DNA from: an uncultured Lachnospiraceae bacterium
Lineage (GTDB): Bacteria > Bacillota > Clostridia > Lachnospirales > Lachnospiraceae
Direction of reading: 5' to 3'
Length of the DNA: 64,000 nt
NCBI GenBank assembly: GCA_947384285.1
Contig: CANDGI010000007.1
Location: 43,514 to 107,513, forward strand
Shown here: piece by piece, positions 25,556-34,579 of the stretch
Numbering within the stretch: position 1 is the stretch's first letter
How the letters are laid out: each line of letters starts with the position of its first letter
The notes under the pieces: generated by a model
Told to the model about the DNA's origin: nothing
Database searches by the model: none
Seen by the model: only the letters and a program-made list of their open reading frames with translations
Translations under genes and position numbers: made by a program

Positions 25556-26995
25556 ATGAAATCAAAATTAATATATATTGGAGCTGTTTTGATGGTTATC
25601 CTAACGGCGCTGGCAGGCAATCGGCTGAAAGATGCAGGCTTTGGGCAGAGATTTATGCAGCATCAGGAGGAACTGCCAGGGACAGAGCCGCCCCAGTCCG
25701 GGTTTGCCACCCACCTTCCGATTATTTCTATTGACACAGATAACAAAGCTATTCCAGGGGAAATTGTTCCAAAATATGGCATGCCCGAGACCTATGTATC
25801 CTGTAAGGCTGCCATCTACGACAGGGAGGGACAGTGGAATACCTTGCAGGACAAGGCGGACATACAGGAGGAAGGGCGGATTCGAATCCGTGGGAACACC
25901 AGCCGGAAATTCGATAAAAAATCATATCTGCTGAAATTCGGAACGGAGCAGGAAAACAAGGATGTTGCCGTGATGGGAATGAATAAGTCTGATAAGTGGG
26001 TGCTCCATGGCCCTTTCCTGGACCGTACGCTGCTGCGCAATTATATCTGTTACCATGTGGCAGGGCAGATGATGGAGTATGCGCCCCAGACAAGGTACTG
26101 CGAAATGTTTCTCAACGGGGAATACCAGGGGCTTTACCTTGCCGTTGAGCCGGTCAGTGTGGAAGAGGGCAGGCTGGAGCTGAGCGGGACAGCCAAGGAC
26201 AATCCCATGACAAGCTGGCTGGTTCGCTGGGACAGGGATGACAGGAATAGTAACAGGGTGGACAATTTTACCTATTATACGTATCAGGGAGGAATATCTT
26301 CCCTGGAATTGCTTTATCCGGGGAAAAAAGCCTGTACACCTGAGAAGAAAGCCTATGTGGAATCAGAAATCAGCGCCATAGAAAGGTCTTTGTATATGCG
26401 TGGGTCCGGCAGCAGGCTGAAGGGCTATTCCAGGCATATCGATATCGGTGAATTCGCCCGGTATTTTATTATCAATGAATTTTTTGAAAATATTGACGCA
26501 GGAAAATATTCTACCTATTATTATAAGGATTTGCGTGGAAAAGTAAAACCAGTAGTCTGGGATTTTAATAACGGAAGCGATAATTATATCCATTTCTCAA
26601 CGGATGGAGGCGGTTTTGTCATGATACAGTCCCCATGGCTTGGAGAAATGCTCAAAGATGAGGATTTTGTGGAGGAAGCCATCCGCCAGTATAAAGCATG
26701 GCGCAAAGATGTTCTGAGCAATGAGAACCTGGACCGCATGATTGATGAAACCGTGGCATATCTTGGGGATGCGGTGGAACGTAATTATGAGAAGTGGGGC
26801 TATGTATTTCTGCTGGAAAATGTTGACGCGGACAATTACCTGTCTCCGGTGGAGCGGAATTATACCAGCTACGAGGAGTCGGTGCAGCAATTGAAGAGGC
26901 AGATTCATGCCCGGGGAAGGTGGATGGACCGCAATATTGAGATTTTGCTCCAGTATTGCCGGGAATCCAAGAATGCTTTGCATATAAATTATTAA
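25556..26995 (+). CDS. CotH kinase family protein, membrane-anchored
   Basis: A 479-residue protein. Start 25556 has AGGAG six bases upstream; ATG 25550 is too close. An N-terminal membrane anchor is at about residues 3-20. The kinase-like core shows IRIRGNTSRKFDKKSYLLKF, then VLHGPFLDRTLLRNYICYHV, FLNGEYQGLYLAVEPV, FIINEFFENIDAG and the metal-binding KPVVWDFNNGSD, in the order seen in CotH. CotH phosphorylates spore-coat proteins in Bacillus. In this operon an extracytoplasmic kinase acting on a surface protein or glycan is a reasonable inference. Confidence 0.88.
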   Translation: MKSKLIYIGAVLMVILTALAGNRLKDAGFGQRFMQHQEELPGTEPPQSGFATHLPIISIDTDNKAIPGEIVPKYGMPETYVSCKAAIYDREGQWNTLQDKADIQEEGRIRIRGNTSRKFDKKSYLLKFGTEQENKDVAVMGMNKSDKWVLHGPFLDRTLLRNYICYHVAGQMMEYAPQTRYCEMFLNGEYQGLYLAVEPVSVEEGRLELSGTAKDNPMTSWLVRWDRDDRNSNRVDNFTYYTYQGGISSLELLYPGKKACTPEKKAYVESEISAIERSLYMRGSGSRLKGYSRHIDIGEFARYFIINEFFENIDAGKYSTYYYKDLRGKVKPVVWDFNNGSDNYIHFSTDGGGFVMIQSPWLGEMLKDEDFVEEAIRQYKAWRKDVLSNENLDRMIDETVAYLGDAVERNYEKWGYVFLLENVDADNYLSPVERNYTSYEESVQQLKRQIHARGRWMDRNIEILLQYCRESKNALHINY

Positions 26996-27009
26996 TGGGA
27001 GGCTTGGCA

Positions 27010-29184
27010 GTGAAGAAGTTTGTCGCTATCTGTACCGCGGTGGTTCTTGTTATGCTGGGAGTATGCTACGCGGTGTTTGTAAAAGGGTTTTACATTGATT
27101 TTAACGGCAGCAGCCAGGTCAGGGCTGATTTTACAACAGCTGGCCAGGAAATCCGAAAAGGGGATAGCAAGGAGGCTTTTCTCCTAAAAGGCGTGGATGT
27201 TTCTGCATCAGTGGCTGGGCATTATCTGGGGGATTTTGCAGCCGATGGGGATACCTATCTGCGGTGGCTTGGCAATATAAAGGATATGGGCGCCAATACG
27301 GTCCGGGTCTATACGATTATGGACGATGATTTTTATAACGCTTTCTATGAGTTCAACAGCAATGCAAAAAGCCCCCTTTACCTGATTCAGGGGATACGTG
27401 TCAGCGAGGCGGCAAACTATGGGATGGAGGACGCATCAGGGAAGGATTTTCTGGGACAGCTGAAGGAGGATGCCAAAAAGGCTGTGGATGTTGTGCATGG
27501 AAAATCTGTTGCATCGCTGAATGAGGGACAAGCAAATGGCGTGTATCTTAAGGATGTCTCAAAGTGGACGCTGGGATATCAGATTGGGGACGAGTGGTCC
27601 GGGGAGACAGTGGCTTACACGGATCACAATCCAAGGCTTGAGCATGTGTACCAGGGCAGGTACTTTACAACGGCACAGGATGCATCAAATTTTGAATGTA
27701 TCCTGGCGCAGGTGATGGATCAGCTGGTCAGATATGAGACAGATAAGTACAAATGCCAGCGGCTTGTGACCTTTATCTGTGACCCTTCCATGGATTTTCT
27801 GGAATATGAGGAAGAATATGCGAAGATGTTATCCAAGTTCTGCCATATTGACCCAGAGCATATACAGCCTACGGACAAGCTGAAGTCAGGGTATTTTGCC
27901 ACATACAAGCTATTCCGGTTCTGCGATGGCTTCCTTAAGTATTTAAGTGCAGGGCAGAAGCAGGAGCTTATGGATATCATGGATTCCGTCAGCCCCGCGT
28001 CCCGGTATGATGGGTATCTGGAGCTGTTAAAGCAGTACCATACCATGCCTATAGCGGCTGGTTTTCAATATTCAACGTCCAGAGGGAGGCTGAAGGCGGA
28101 TGAACCTGCGTTAACGGAAGAGCAGCAGGGAAGGAATCTTGTAAAGATGTATGACGACCTTGTTTCGGCAGGGTGGTCTGGAGGGTTTATCTCCACATGG
28201 CAGGATGCGTGGGAGCAGAAGTCCTGGAATACGGCCTTTGCCTCGGTTCTTCCCCAGAACAGCTTGTGGCATGATCTGCAGACGGCGGGGCAGAACTATG
28301 GCATAATGGCCTTTGTGCCTGGGGAGGAGGACGCTGTGTGCCTGGTAGATGGAGATGCCTCTGAGTGGTCCAAAGAGGATGAGGTGCTGGAAAGCCCGGA
28401 AGGGTATCTGCTCTCTGCCAAGTACGATGCGGAAGGGATATATCTGTTAATCCAGGGCAGTGGAATTTCAGGCAGGAGCCTCTATGCGCCTATTGACACT
28501 CTGCAGGAGAGGGGCGCGGCAGTTTACTCTGATGAAGAAGGGAAAGAAGAGTCTTTTGACCGGGACGCTGATTTTGTGCTTTGCGTGGATGGGACAGAAA
28601 ACAGCAGGCTTTTGGTCAATGGGTTTTCCGATGGGGCGCGCATTAACTTCATGGAAGAAGCAGATGGCAGGAATCCCTTTATCGATACGCCAGAGCATGA
28701 CGCCAGCACATTTTATGTGAGCCGCATGGCGGTAGAAAAGCCCCTCAACCTGGAGGATAAGATAGAGCTGCAGCGTCAGGCTGCGGCAGGTTTTGTTCCC
28801 AGCAATATTATGGATATTTATCCGCTGGAATTTTATGATACAGGACGTCTCGTCCCTGGCAATGGAAATCCAGAATCACCGGAATATCATTCACTGGCGG
28901 ACATCTGCTTTGGAAAGGATATGGTGGAGATACGCCTGCCATGGCTGATGTTGAATTTTTCCAATCCTTCTGCAAGGAAGATCCACGGGGATTATTACAG
29001 CTATTATGGCGTACAGTCCCAGGACATCGCCCGGCTTTGGATTGGGCTTGGGGAAAAGGGCAGCTCCCATAGGATTTCCATGGAGCCAGTACCGCTGGAG
29101 GGCTGGGGAGAAGGCGTTCCCTGCCATGAAAGGTTAAAGAAATCTTATTACATCATACAGGATAAGTGGAGAGAAGGGAAATGA
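27010..29184 (+). CDS. Large anchored glycosidase-like protein
   Basis: A 724-residue protein from GTG 27010 behind GGGAGG. A signal anchor lies at about residues 2-24. A TIM-barrel-like N-terminal half (about 60-440) contains FLLKGVDVSASVAGHYLGDF, WLGNIKDMGANTVRVYTIMD, LGYQIGDEWSG and SAGWSGGFISTWQDAWEQK, wording reminiscent of GH2/GH5-like glycosidases. The C-terminal half (about 440-724) is beta-rich with YLLSAKYDAEGIYLLIQG and a metal-site-like DRDADFVLCVDG, similar to carbohydrate-binding modules. No family can be assigned. It overlaps the next gene by ATGA. Confidence 0.65.
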   Translation: MKKFVAICTAVVLVMLGVCYAVFVKGFYIDFNGSSQVRADFTTAGQEIRKGDSKEAFLLKGVDVSASVAGHYLGDFAADGDTYLRWLGNIKDMGANTVRVYTIMDDDFYNAFYEFNSNAKSPLYLIQGIRVSEAANYGMEDASGKDFLGQLKEDAKKAVDVVHGKSVASLNEGQANGVYLKDVSKWTLGYQIGDEWSGETVAYTDHNPRLEHVYQGRYFTTAQDASNFECILAQVMDQLVRYETDKYKCQRLVTFICDPSMDFLEYEEEYAKMLSKFCHIDPEHIQPTDKLKSGYFATYKLFRFCDGFLKYLSAGQKQELMDIMDSVSPASRYDGYLELLKQYHTMPIAAGFQYSTSRGRLKADEPALTEEQQGRNLVKMYDDLVSAGWSGGFISTWQDAWEQKSWNTAFASVLPQNSLWHDLQTAGQNYGIMAFVPGEEDAVCLVDGDASEWSKEDEVLESPEGYLLSAKYDAEGIYLLIQGSGISGRSLYAPIDTLQERGAAVYSDEEGKEESFDRDADFVLCVDGTENSRLLVNGFSDGARINFMEEADGRNPFIDTPEHDASTFYVSRMAVEKPLNLEDKIELQRQAAAGFVPSNIMDIYPLEFYDTGRLVPGNGNPESPEYHSLADICFGKDMVEIRLPWLMLNFSNPSARKIHGDYYSYYGVQSQDIARLWIGLGEKGSSHRISMEPVPLEGWGEGVPCHERLKKSYYIIQDKWREGK

Positions 29185-30353
29185 GAAGATTCGGCATCAA
29201 CTACATGATTTATTTTTATATGTTTATCTGTCTCACTCTTCTCTTTTTTAATATTGCATATATTTTTTACCAGAAAAGAAGACAGAACATACAGGAGATC
29301 CGAGCCATGCACTGGAAGAAAGAATTGGCGGGCCTTTGGAAGGAATCAGACTGCACGGGACAGGCGTTCAAGGAGCAGCATGAACCAGACTGCACGAGGC
29401 AGGCATTCAAGGAGCAGCATGAACCAGGCTGCGAGGGACAGGCGTTTAAGGTGCACAAGAGAAGGCTGCGCAGGAAACTGAAACGGATAGACCAGCTGAT
29501 TGCCTACAACAGTGTGATGGAGGACTGCCTTGGAACCGGCGGTGTTTCGGATTATCTGGAGGAATGTTATGAGGATTTCCTGTTCCTGGCAGTAGAATAC
29601 GGGAACCGGGAAGCCATGGAGAGGGCTTTTTTTGCATATGTGATTTCACTGTATTACCCTTATATGGGGACGCCCAGGAAGCAGATGGTGAATATTCTCC
29701 TCAAATATATGGACGATGCCACGGTTTACTGCCGTGAAAATGTGCTGCTTGCCCTGTATGCCATCGGTGACGCAGTGGCGGTGGAGCATGCTTTTATGTA
29801 TTTGGACAGCAGGGGGCTTTATCACAGCCCAAAGCTGATATCGGATGGGCTGATGACATACAAGGGTGACAAGGAGGAGCTGGCGCGGCGGCTCTGGAGT
29901 AAGCGGAATGCATGGAATGAGTCTTTGGTTTTATCCGTCATCCAGTTTGTGACGCAGCTGGACGCAGATTTTTCAGAGGAATTTATCGGGGAATTGCAGA
30001 AAGATAATACATCCCTTGAGCATCGGTTTGCATATATCAGATATTTCCAGCGTCATGTGAAGCCTGGGCTGAAAGGATATCTGATAGACTGCCTAAAGCA
30101 GTATGATGCGTCAAATAACAGCCTTGCGATTGTCATAAGCCTTGCGCTTGGCAGCTATCCAGGAGAGGATACGGCTCTGGCGCTGGAGGGGGCGCTGCAA
30201 AGCAAGAGCTGGTACGTTAGGAAGAATGCTGCCGCATCGCTTCTGCGCATCGGATTACCAGAGGATGAGCTGAGACGGGTTTATGAAGCCAGTGATCGCT
30301 ACGGAAAAGAAATATTGGAATATGTGTCGGAAAGGCGTTTTGACACGGTTTAA
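29181..30353 (+). CDS. Membrane-anchored HEAT-repeat-like protein
   Basis: A 390-residue protein from ATG 29181, whose ATGA overlaps the previous stop. One membrane segment is at about residues 6-28, then a charged linker containing three in-frame copies of a 13-residue unit DCTGQAFKEQHEP (about 57-95). The remainder (about 110-390) is all helical with HEAT/armadillo-like units (SLALGSYPGEDTALALEGAL, SWYVRKNAAASLLRIGLPED). It probably scaffolds the glycosyltransferase or other members of the operon, an inference from fold and place. No catalytic motif is seen. Confidence 0.7.
   Translation: MRRFGINYMIYFYMFICLTLLFFNIAYIFYQKRRQNIQEIRAMHWKKELAGLWKESDCTGQAFKEQHEPDCTRQAFKEQHEPGCEGQAFKVHKRRLRRKLKRIDQLIAYNSVMEDCLGTGGVSDYLEECYEDFLFLAVEYGNREAMERAFFAYVISLYYPYMGTPRKQMVNILLKYMDDATVYCRENVLLALYAIGDAVAVEHAFMYLDSRGLYHSPKLISDGLMTYKGDKEELARRLWSKRNAWNESLVLSVIQFVTQLDADFSEEFIGELQKDNTSLEHRFAYIRYFQRHVKPGLKGYLIDCLKQYDASNNSLAIVISLALGSYPGEDTALALEGALQSKSWYVRKNAAASLLRIGLPEDELRRVYEASDRYGKEILEYVSERRFDTV
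29349..29465 (+). repeat. 39-base in-frame tandem repeat in the HEAT-like protein gene
   Basis: Three units of 39 bases encode DCTGQAFKEQHEP, DCTRQAFKEQHEP and a diverged GCEGQAFKVHKRR. The length is a multiple of three, unlike the intergenic duplications in this window. Confidence 0.9.
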
Positions 30354-30369
30354 AAGAGGTGGGATAGAT

Positions 30370-31800
30370 ATGGAACAGTTTGTCACATGCTTTTTTACAG
30401 GGGTAGGGGTTTTCTTTTTGGCCTATCTTCTATTATATGCATCGTATCTTTTTGCATCTGTGGCAGTCGGGGCGTTCCAGCTGTATAAACTGGAAAAGAT
30501 GTCGCAGATTAAAAATGAATTGAAGCATGAATTCTATTTTCCTGTATCAATTCTTGTGCCGGCATATAATGAGGAAGTTACAATCATAGAAAGCGTGGAG
30601 TCTCTTTTAAACCTGAAATACAAGCTGTATGAAATTATCGTGATAGACGACGGCTCCGCAGACCGCACCACAGAGCTTATGGTTGAGCATTTCCAGATGA
30701 AAAAGGTAAGCAGGCCGATTCGGCGTGTGGTAGAGTGTGAAATGCAGGAGGCTGTCTACGAGTGCAGGGCGGAGAATATCAAAATTACATTGATACGGAA
30801 GAAAAACGGCGGCAAGGGAGATGCGCTGAACATGGGGATTAATGCATCGGAGTATCCCTATTTTTTGTGTATGGATGCAGATTCCATGCTGCAGGATGAT
30901 TCCATTGAACGGATTGTCCGGCCTGTGATGGAGGATGACAATGTGGTGGCGGTAGGAGGCTTAATCCGGGTTGCCCAATGCGTGGTGATGGAGAACGGGG
31001 AAATTGCAGGGTACCATCTGCCGTGGAATATCCTTTTGAGCATGCAGGCTATGGAGTATGACCGCTCCTTTCTGGCCTCCAGAATTTTATTGGACAGTTT
31101 TAACGGCAACCTGATTATCTCAGGCGCTTTTGGGCTGTTCAAGAAGGAAGTGGTGGTGGCGGTGGGCGGATATGACAGGCATACATTGGGGGAGGATATG
31201 GAACTGGTGGTAAAGCTCCATGCATTCTGCAGGAACAATCAGATGGGATATACCATCCGGTATGAGCCGAGTGCCATATGCTGGAGCCAGGTGCCGTCTT
31301 CCTTTAAGGATTTGAAGTCCCAGAGAAGGAGATGGCATCTGGGGCTTTTCCAGTGCATGTGGAAGTACAGGCACTTATGCCTGAACAGCCGGTATGGGTT
31401 GCTGGGGACGATTTCTTATATGTATTATCTGCTTTATGAGCTTTGTTCTCCTGCTATTGAGATTTTCGGCCTTTTTACGATTCTATTGGCGGTTCTGCTG
31501 GGAAGGCTGAACGTGGGGTTTATGCTGAAATTGTATCTGCTTTATACAGCTTACGGGGCGGTTTTGACGATGACGGCCTTTTTTCAGCGGATTTATTCCC
31601 AGAATGTGAAAATCAGCGTGGGAGATATTGTTAAGGCATGTGTCATGTGTGTGGCAGAGAATGTATTTTTCAGGCTGGTGCTTGATTTTATACGCAGTAC
31701 GGCATTTTTCGGATACCGGAAGCGGAAATTGGTGTGGGGAAAAATTAAGAGGACGAAGCTTGAGGAGGGAGATGCAAATAAAGATTCGTCTGTATTGTAA
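30370..31800 (+). CDS. Family 2 glycosyltransferase, membrane processive-type
   Basis: A 476-residue protein from ATG 30370 (GAGGTGGG upstream). Membrane segment(s) lie at about residues 5-38. The GT2 domain has VSILVPAYNEEVTI, VIDDGSADRT (about 91-100), GGKGDALNMGI, CMDADSM (the D-x-D site), LGEDMELVVKL (catalytic Asp region) and SQRRRWHLG, the Q/R-x-x-R-W motif of processive synthases such as PgaC/BcsA. Three or four C-terminal membrane segments follow (GLLGTISYMYYLLYEL, LFTILLAVLL). It would polymerise a sugar into or across the membrane. It closes the seven-gene operon. Confidence 0.9.
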   Translation: MEQFVTCFFTGVGVFFLAYLLLYASYLFASVAVGAFQLYKLEKMSQIKNELKHEFYFPVSILVPAYNEEVTIIESVESLLNLKYKLYEIIVIDDGSADRTTELMVEHFQMKKVSRPIRRVVECEMQEAVYECRAENIKITLIRKKNGGKGDALNMGINASEYPYFLCMDADSMLQDDSIERIVRPVMEDDNVVAVGGLIRVAQCVVMENGEIAGYHLPWNILLSMQAMEYDRSFLASRILLDSFNGNLIISGAFGLFKKEVVVAVGGYDRHTLGEDMELVVKLHAFCRNNQMGYTIRYEPSAICWSQVPSSFKDLKSQRRRWHLGLFQCMWKYRHLCLNSRYGLLGTISYMYYLLYELCSPAIEIFGLFTILLAVLLGRLNVGFMLKLYLLYTAYGAVLTMTAFFQRIYSQNVKISVGDIVKACVMCVAENVFFRLVLDFIRSTAFFGYRKRKLVWGKIKRTKLEEGDANKDSSVL

Positions 31801-31823
31801 GAATCGCAAGAAAGTGGTATAAT
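31795..31823 (+). promoter_or_regulatory. Sigma-A promoter of gdpP-rplI-dnaB
   Basis: TTGTAA (31795-31800), 17 bases, then TATAAT (31818-31823) with an extended TGG. The -35 overlaps the stop of the glycosyltransferase gene. A ~110-base leader with a small hairpin (ATGCAGC/GCTGCAT, about 31860-31882) follows. Confidence 0.75.
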
Positions 31824-31942
31824 ATGACGATAGCAAAGAGCTGTGCCGAACCTGTCCATAAATGCAGCTGTGAATGGCTGCATGTGGCGCTGTAAACCAA
31901 GAACCTGAAAATCAGGCATGAACAACGAAGGTAGGAAGATAA

Positions 31943-34012
31943 ATGAAAAGAAAAAATTACCCTGGAAACCAGTTTAAGAACTACATGTACTGGCCTCTGA
32001 TGCTGACCGTTTTTATTATACTGATGAATGTGCCTTTGTATTTTTTTGACCAGAAGGCTGGCATCTGCGTCTCCGTATTTGCATCTGTATATTTTCTTGT
32101 GGTGCTGATTGTCTTTATCGCCAACAAATCAGTGCTGCGCAATGAGGTCATCAATTTTGCCACCCAGTATGGGACAATCCAGAAAAAGCTGCTGAATGAG
32201 TTTGAGATCCCATACGCATTGCTGGATTATAACAGCAAGATTTTGTGGATGAACGAAGCCTTTGCCGGGATTACAGAGAAGGGCAAATCATATCACAAAT
32301 CCATTGCCACGATTTTTCCCTCCGTCACCAGGGAGCTTTTGGAGCGGGAAGAGCACAATGACAACATACATGTAAAATGGAAAGGAAAGGTTTACCGGGT
32401 AAGCGCTGGTAAGATTCATTTTGAGGAGGAACCAGGAAATAGCGGCAGCCCGGCAAAGGAGCCGAAGGCTGAGACGGAGGAGAACCCCTATCTCATTGCC
32501 CTGTACCTTTTTGATGAGACAAAGCTCCATGAGAGCATCCAGGAAATCCAGGATCAGCAGCTTGTGGCTATGCTGATTTATATTGACAATTATGAGGAAG
32601 CCATGGACAGCGTAGAGGAAGTAAAACGGTCTTTGCTGGTGGCTTTGGTGGACCGTAAGGTAAGCAAGTATTTTTCAGAGCGGGACAGCGTGATAAAGAA
32701 AATTGAAAAAGATAAGTATTTCGTTGTGTTCAAACAAAAATATTTAGAGGAGCTTATCGAGGATAAGTTCAGCATCCTGGAGGATGTAAAGACGATAAAG
32801 GTAGGAAATGAAATGGCGGTCACCTTAAGCATAGGCGTGGGCGTCAGTATGAACAGCTATAACCAGAAATACGAGTATGCCCGTATGGCCATTGACCTTG
32901 CACTGGGCAGGGGCGGCGATCAGGTAGTGGTTAAGGAAGGGGAAAAAATATCTTATTTCGGCGGAAAATCCAGGCAGGTGGAGAAGATGACCCGGGTGAA
33001 GGCGAGAGTGAAGGCTCATGCCCTCCGGGAGATTATTGAGAGCCGGGAAGAAGTGTTTATTATGGGACACAGCATCAGCGATATGGATGCTTTTGGAGCA
33101 GCCGTGGGGATTTTCTGCGCCACCCAGGTGCTGGGGAAAAAGGCGCATATTGTTTTGGACGAGGTGACCTCTTCCCTCAGGCCCATGAAGGAATGCTTTA
33201 CCGAGGAAAAAGGGTATCCGGCGGATATGTTTTTAAGAAGCGAGCAGGCCTTGGAAATGGCGGATAACCGGAGCGTTGTTGTGGTGGTTGATACAAACAG
33301 GCCCAATTACACGGAATGCCCGGAATTGCTGAAAAAGACAAAGACCATTGTGGTATTTGACCACCACAGGCAGGGCAGCGAGGTCATTGAGAATGCGGTG
33401 CTCTCCTATATTGAATCTTACGCGTCCTCTACCTGTGAGATGGTAGCGGAGGTTCTGCAGTATTTCAATGAAAATATTCATCTGAAATCAAATGAGGCAG
33501 ACAGCATTTACGCAGGAATTTTAATTGATACCAATAATTTCATGACGAAGACGGGCGTAAGGACTTTTGAGGCGGCGGCCTATCTGCGAAGATGCGGGGC
33601 AGAGGTAACAAGGGTCCGCAAGCTCCTTCGAGACGACATGGCAGCTTACAAGGCCAGGGCGGAAGCAGTGCGCCATGCAGAGGTTTACCGGGGTGCATTT
33701 GCCATCTCTATCTGCCCGGCAGACCGGGATGTGGAAAGCCCTACCATTGCAGGCGCCCAGGCGGCAAATGAGCTTTTGAATATTGTAGGGATTAAGGCTT
33801 CCTTTGTACTTACCGAATACAATGGGAAGATTTATATCAGTTCCCGCTCCATTGACGAAATCAACGTACAGTTGATTATGGAACGTCTTGGGGGCGGCGG
33901 GCATTTGAATGTGGCGGGCGCCCAGATGACAGACTGCAGCGTGGCAGAAGCCAAGAGACGCATTCAGGTGACCTTAGACAGGATGTTAAAGGAAGGAGAC
34001 ATAGAAGTATGA
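31943..34012 (+). CDS. gdpP: Cyclic-di-AMP phosphodiesterase, GdpP type
   Basis: A 689-residue protein with two N-terminal membrane segments (about residues 15-35 and 38-58), a PAS-like domain (about 75-200), a degenerate GGDEF domain (about 210-330), then the DHH domain with [28 protein letters not shown] and ILIDTNNF, and DHHA1 with [12 protein letters not shown]. The GGDEF signature is absent ([13 protein letters not shown]), normal for GdpP. It breaks down the second messenger c-di-AMP and so tunes potassium and osmolyte uptake and wall stress responses. The gdpP-rplI-dnaB order is conserved in Firmicutes; it overlaps rplI by ATGA. Confidence 0.95.
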   Translation: MKRKNYPGNQFKNYMYWPLMLTVFIILMNVPLYFFDQKAGICVSVFASVYFLVVLIVFIANKSVLRNEVINFATQYGTIQKKLLNEFEIPYALLDYNSKILWMNEAFAGITEKGKSYHKSIATIFPSVTRELLEREEHNDNIHVKWKGKVYRVSAGKIHFEEEPGNSGSPAKEPKAETEENPYLIALYLFDETKLHESIQEIQDQQLVAMLIYIDNYEEAMDSVEEVKRSLLVALVDRKVSKYFSERDSVIKKIEKDKYFVVFKQKYLEELIEDKFSILEDVKTIKVGNEMAVTLSIGVGVSMNSYNQKYEYARMAIDLALGRGGDQVVVKEGEKISYFGGKSRQVEKMTRVKARVKAHALREIIESREEVFIMGHSISDMDAFGAAVGIFCATQVLGKKAHIVLDEVTSSLRPMKECFTEEKGYPADMFLRSEQALEMADNRSVVVVVDTNRPNYTECPELLKKTKTIVVFDHHRQGSEVIENAVLSYIESYASSTCEMVAEVLQYFNENIHLKSNEADSIYAGILIDTNNFMTKTGVRTFEAAAYLRRCGAEVTRVRKLLRDDMAAYKARAEAVRHAEVYRGAFAISICPADRDVESPTIAGAQAANELLNIVGIKASFVLTEYNGKIYISSRSIDEINVQLIMERLGGGGHLNVAGAQMTDCSVAEAKRRIQVTLDRMLKEGDIEV

Positions 34013-34458
34013 AAGTAATTTTGTTAGAGGATGTTAAGTCTTTAGGTAAAAAAGGAGAGGTGGTCAATGTCAGCGATGGGTATGCCAGGAACCTTCTTTT
34101 CCCGAAAAAGTTAGGAATAGAAGCCACAGCAAAGAATTTGAACGACCTGAAACTGAAAAATAAGCATGCCGAAAAGGTAGCCCAGGAAAACCTGGAGGCA
34201 GCCAAGGCTTTGGCAGAGGAAATCGGCACGAAAGAGGTAACCGTGGCAATCAAGACCGGGGAGGGCGGCAAGACCTTTGGATCTGTTTCCTCCAAAGAGA
34301 TTGCAGCAGCAGCAAAAGAACAGATTGGCATGGAGCTGGATAAGAAGAAGCTGCAGCTTCCGGAAGGAGGGCTGAAATCACTGGGAATATATGAGGTAGG
34401 CATTAAGCTTCATCCCCAGGTAACAGGCACTTTGAAGGTGAAGGTGGCAGAAGCTTAA
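34009..34458 (+). CDS. rplI: 50S ribosomal protein L9
   Basis: A 149-residue protein. The L9 signature [20 protein letters not shown], then [20 protein letters not shown], is followed by the long connecting helix and the C-terminal domain ([15 protein letters not shown], then [18 protein letters not shown]). The start overlaps the gdpP stop by four bases. Between it and dnaB lies a run of three ~31-base repeats. Confidence 0.97.
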   Translation: MKVILLEDVKSLGKKGEVVNVSDGYARNLLFPKKLGIEATAKNLNDLKLKNKHAEKVAQENLEAAKALAEEIGTKEVTVAIKTGEGGKTFGSVSSKEIAAAAKEQIGMELDKKKLQLPEGGLKSLGIYEVGIKLHPQVTGTLKVKVAEA

Positions 34459-34480
34459 GTTATGGTAAGAATGGCTCATG

Positions 34481-34574
34481 CGGCTCATTGGCAGGCCGGG
34501 CATTTGGGAGGCTTATTGCGGCAGGCCGGGCATTCGGAAGGTTCGTTGTGGCAGGTAGGACAGCTGTTAGGAGG
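34481..34574. repeat. Three ~31-base tandem units before dnaB
   Basis: Units at 34481-34511, 34512-34541 and 34542-34574 share GGCAGGCCGGGCATT-like cores and each ends in AGG. The last ends in AGGAGG, the ribosome binding site of dnaB, so the array seems to be copies of the dnaB upstream region. Confidence 0.85.
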
Positions 34575-34579
34575 CAGAG

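Noticed and set aside
31825-31896. Small ORF with several Cys codons before gdpP
   Set aside because: Its ATG lies right at the -10 box, so it would not be on the transcript.
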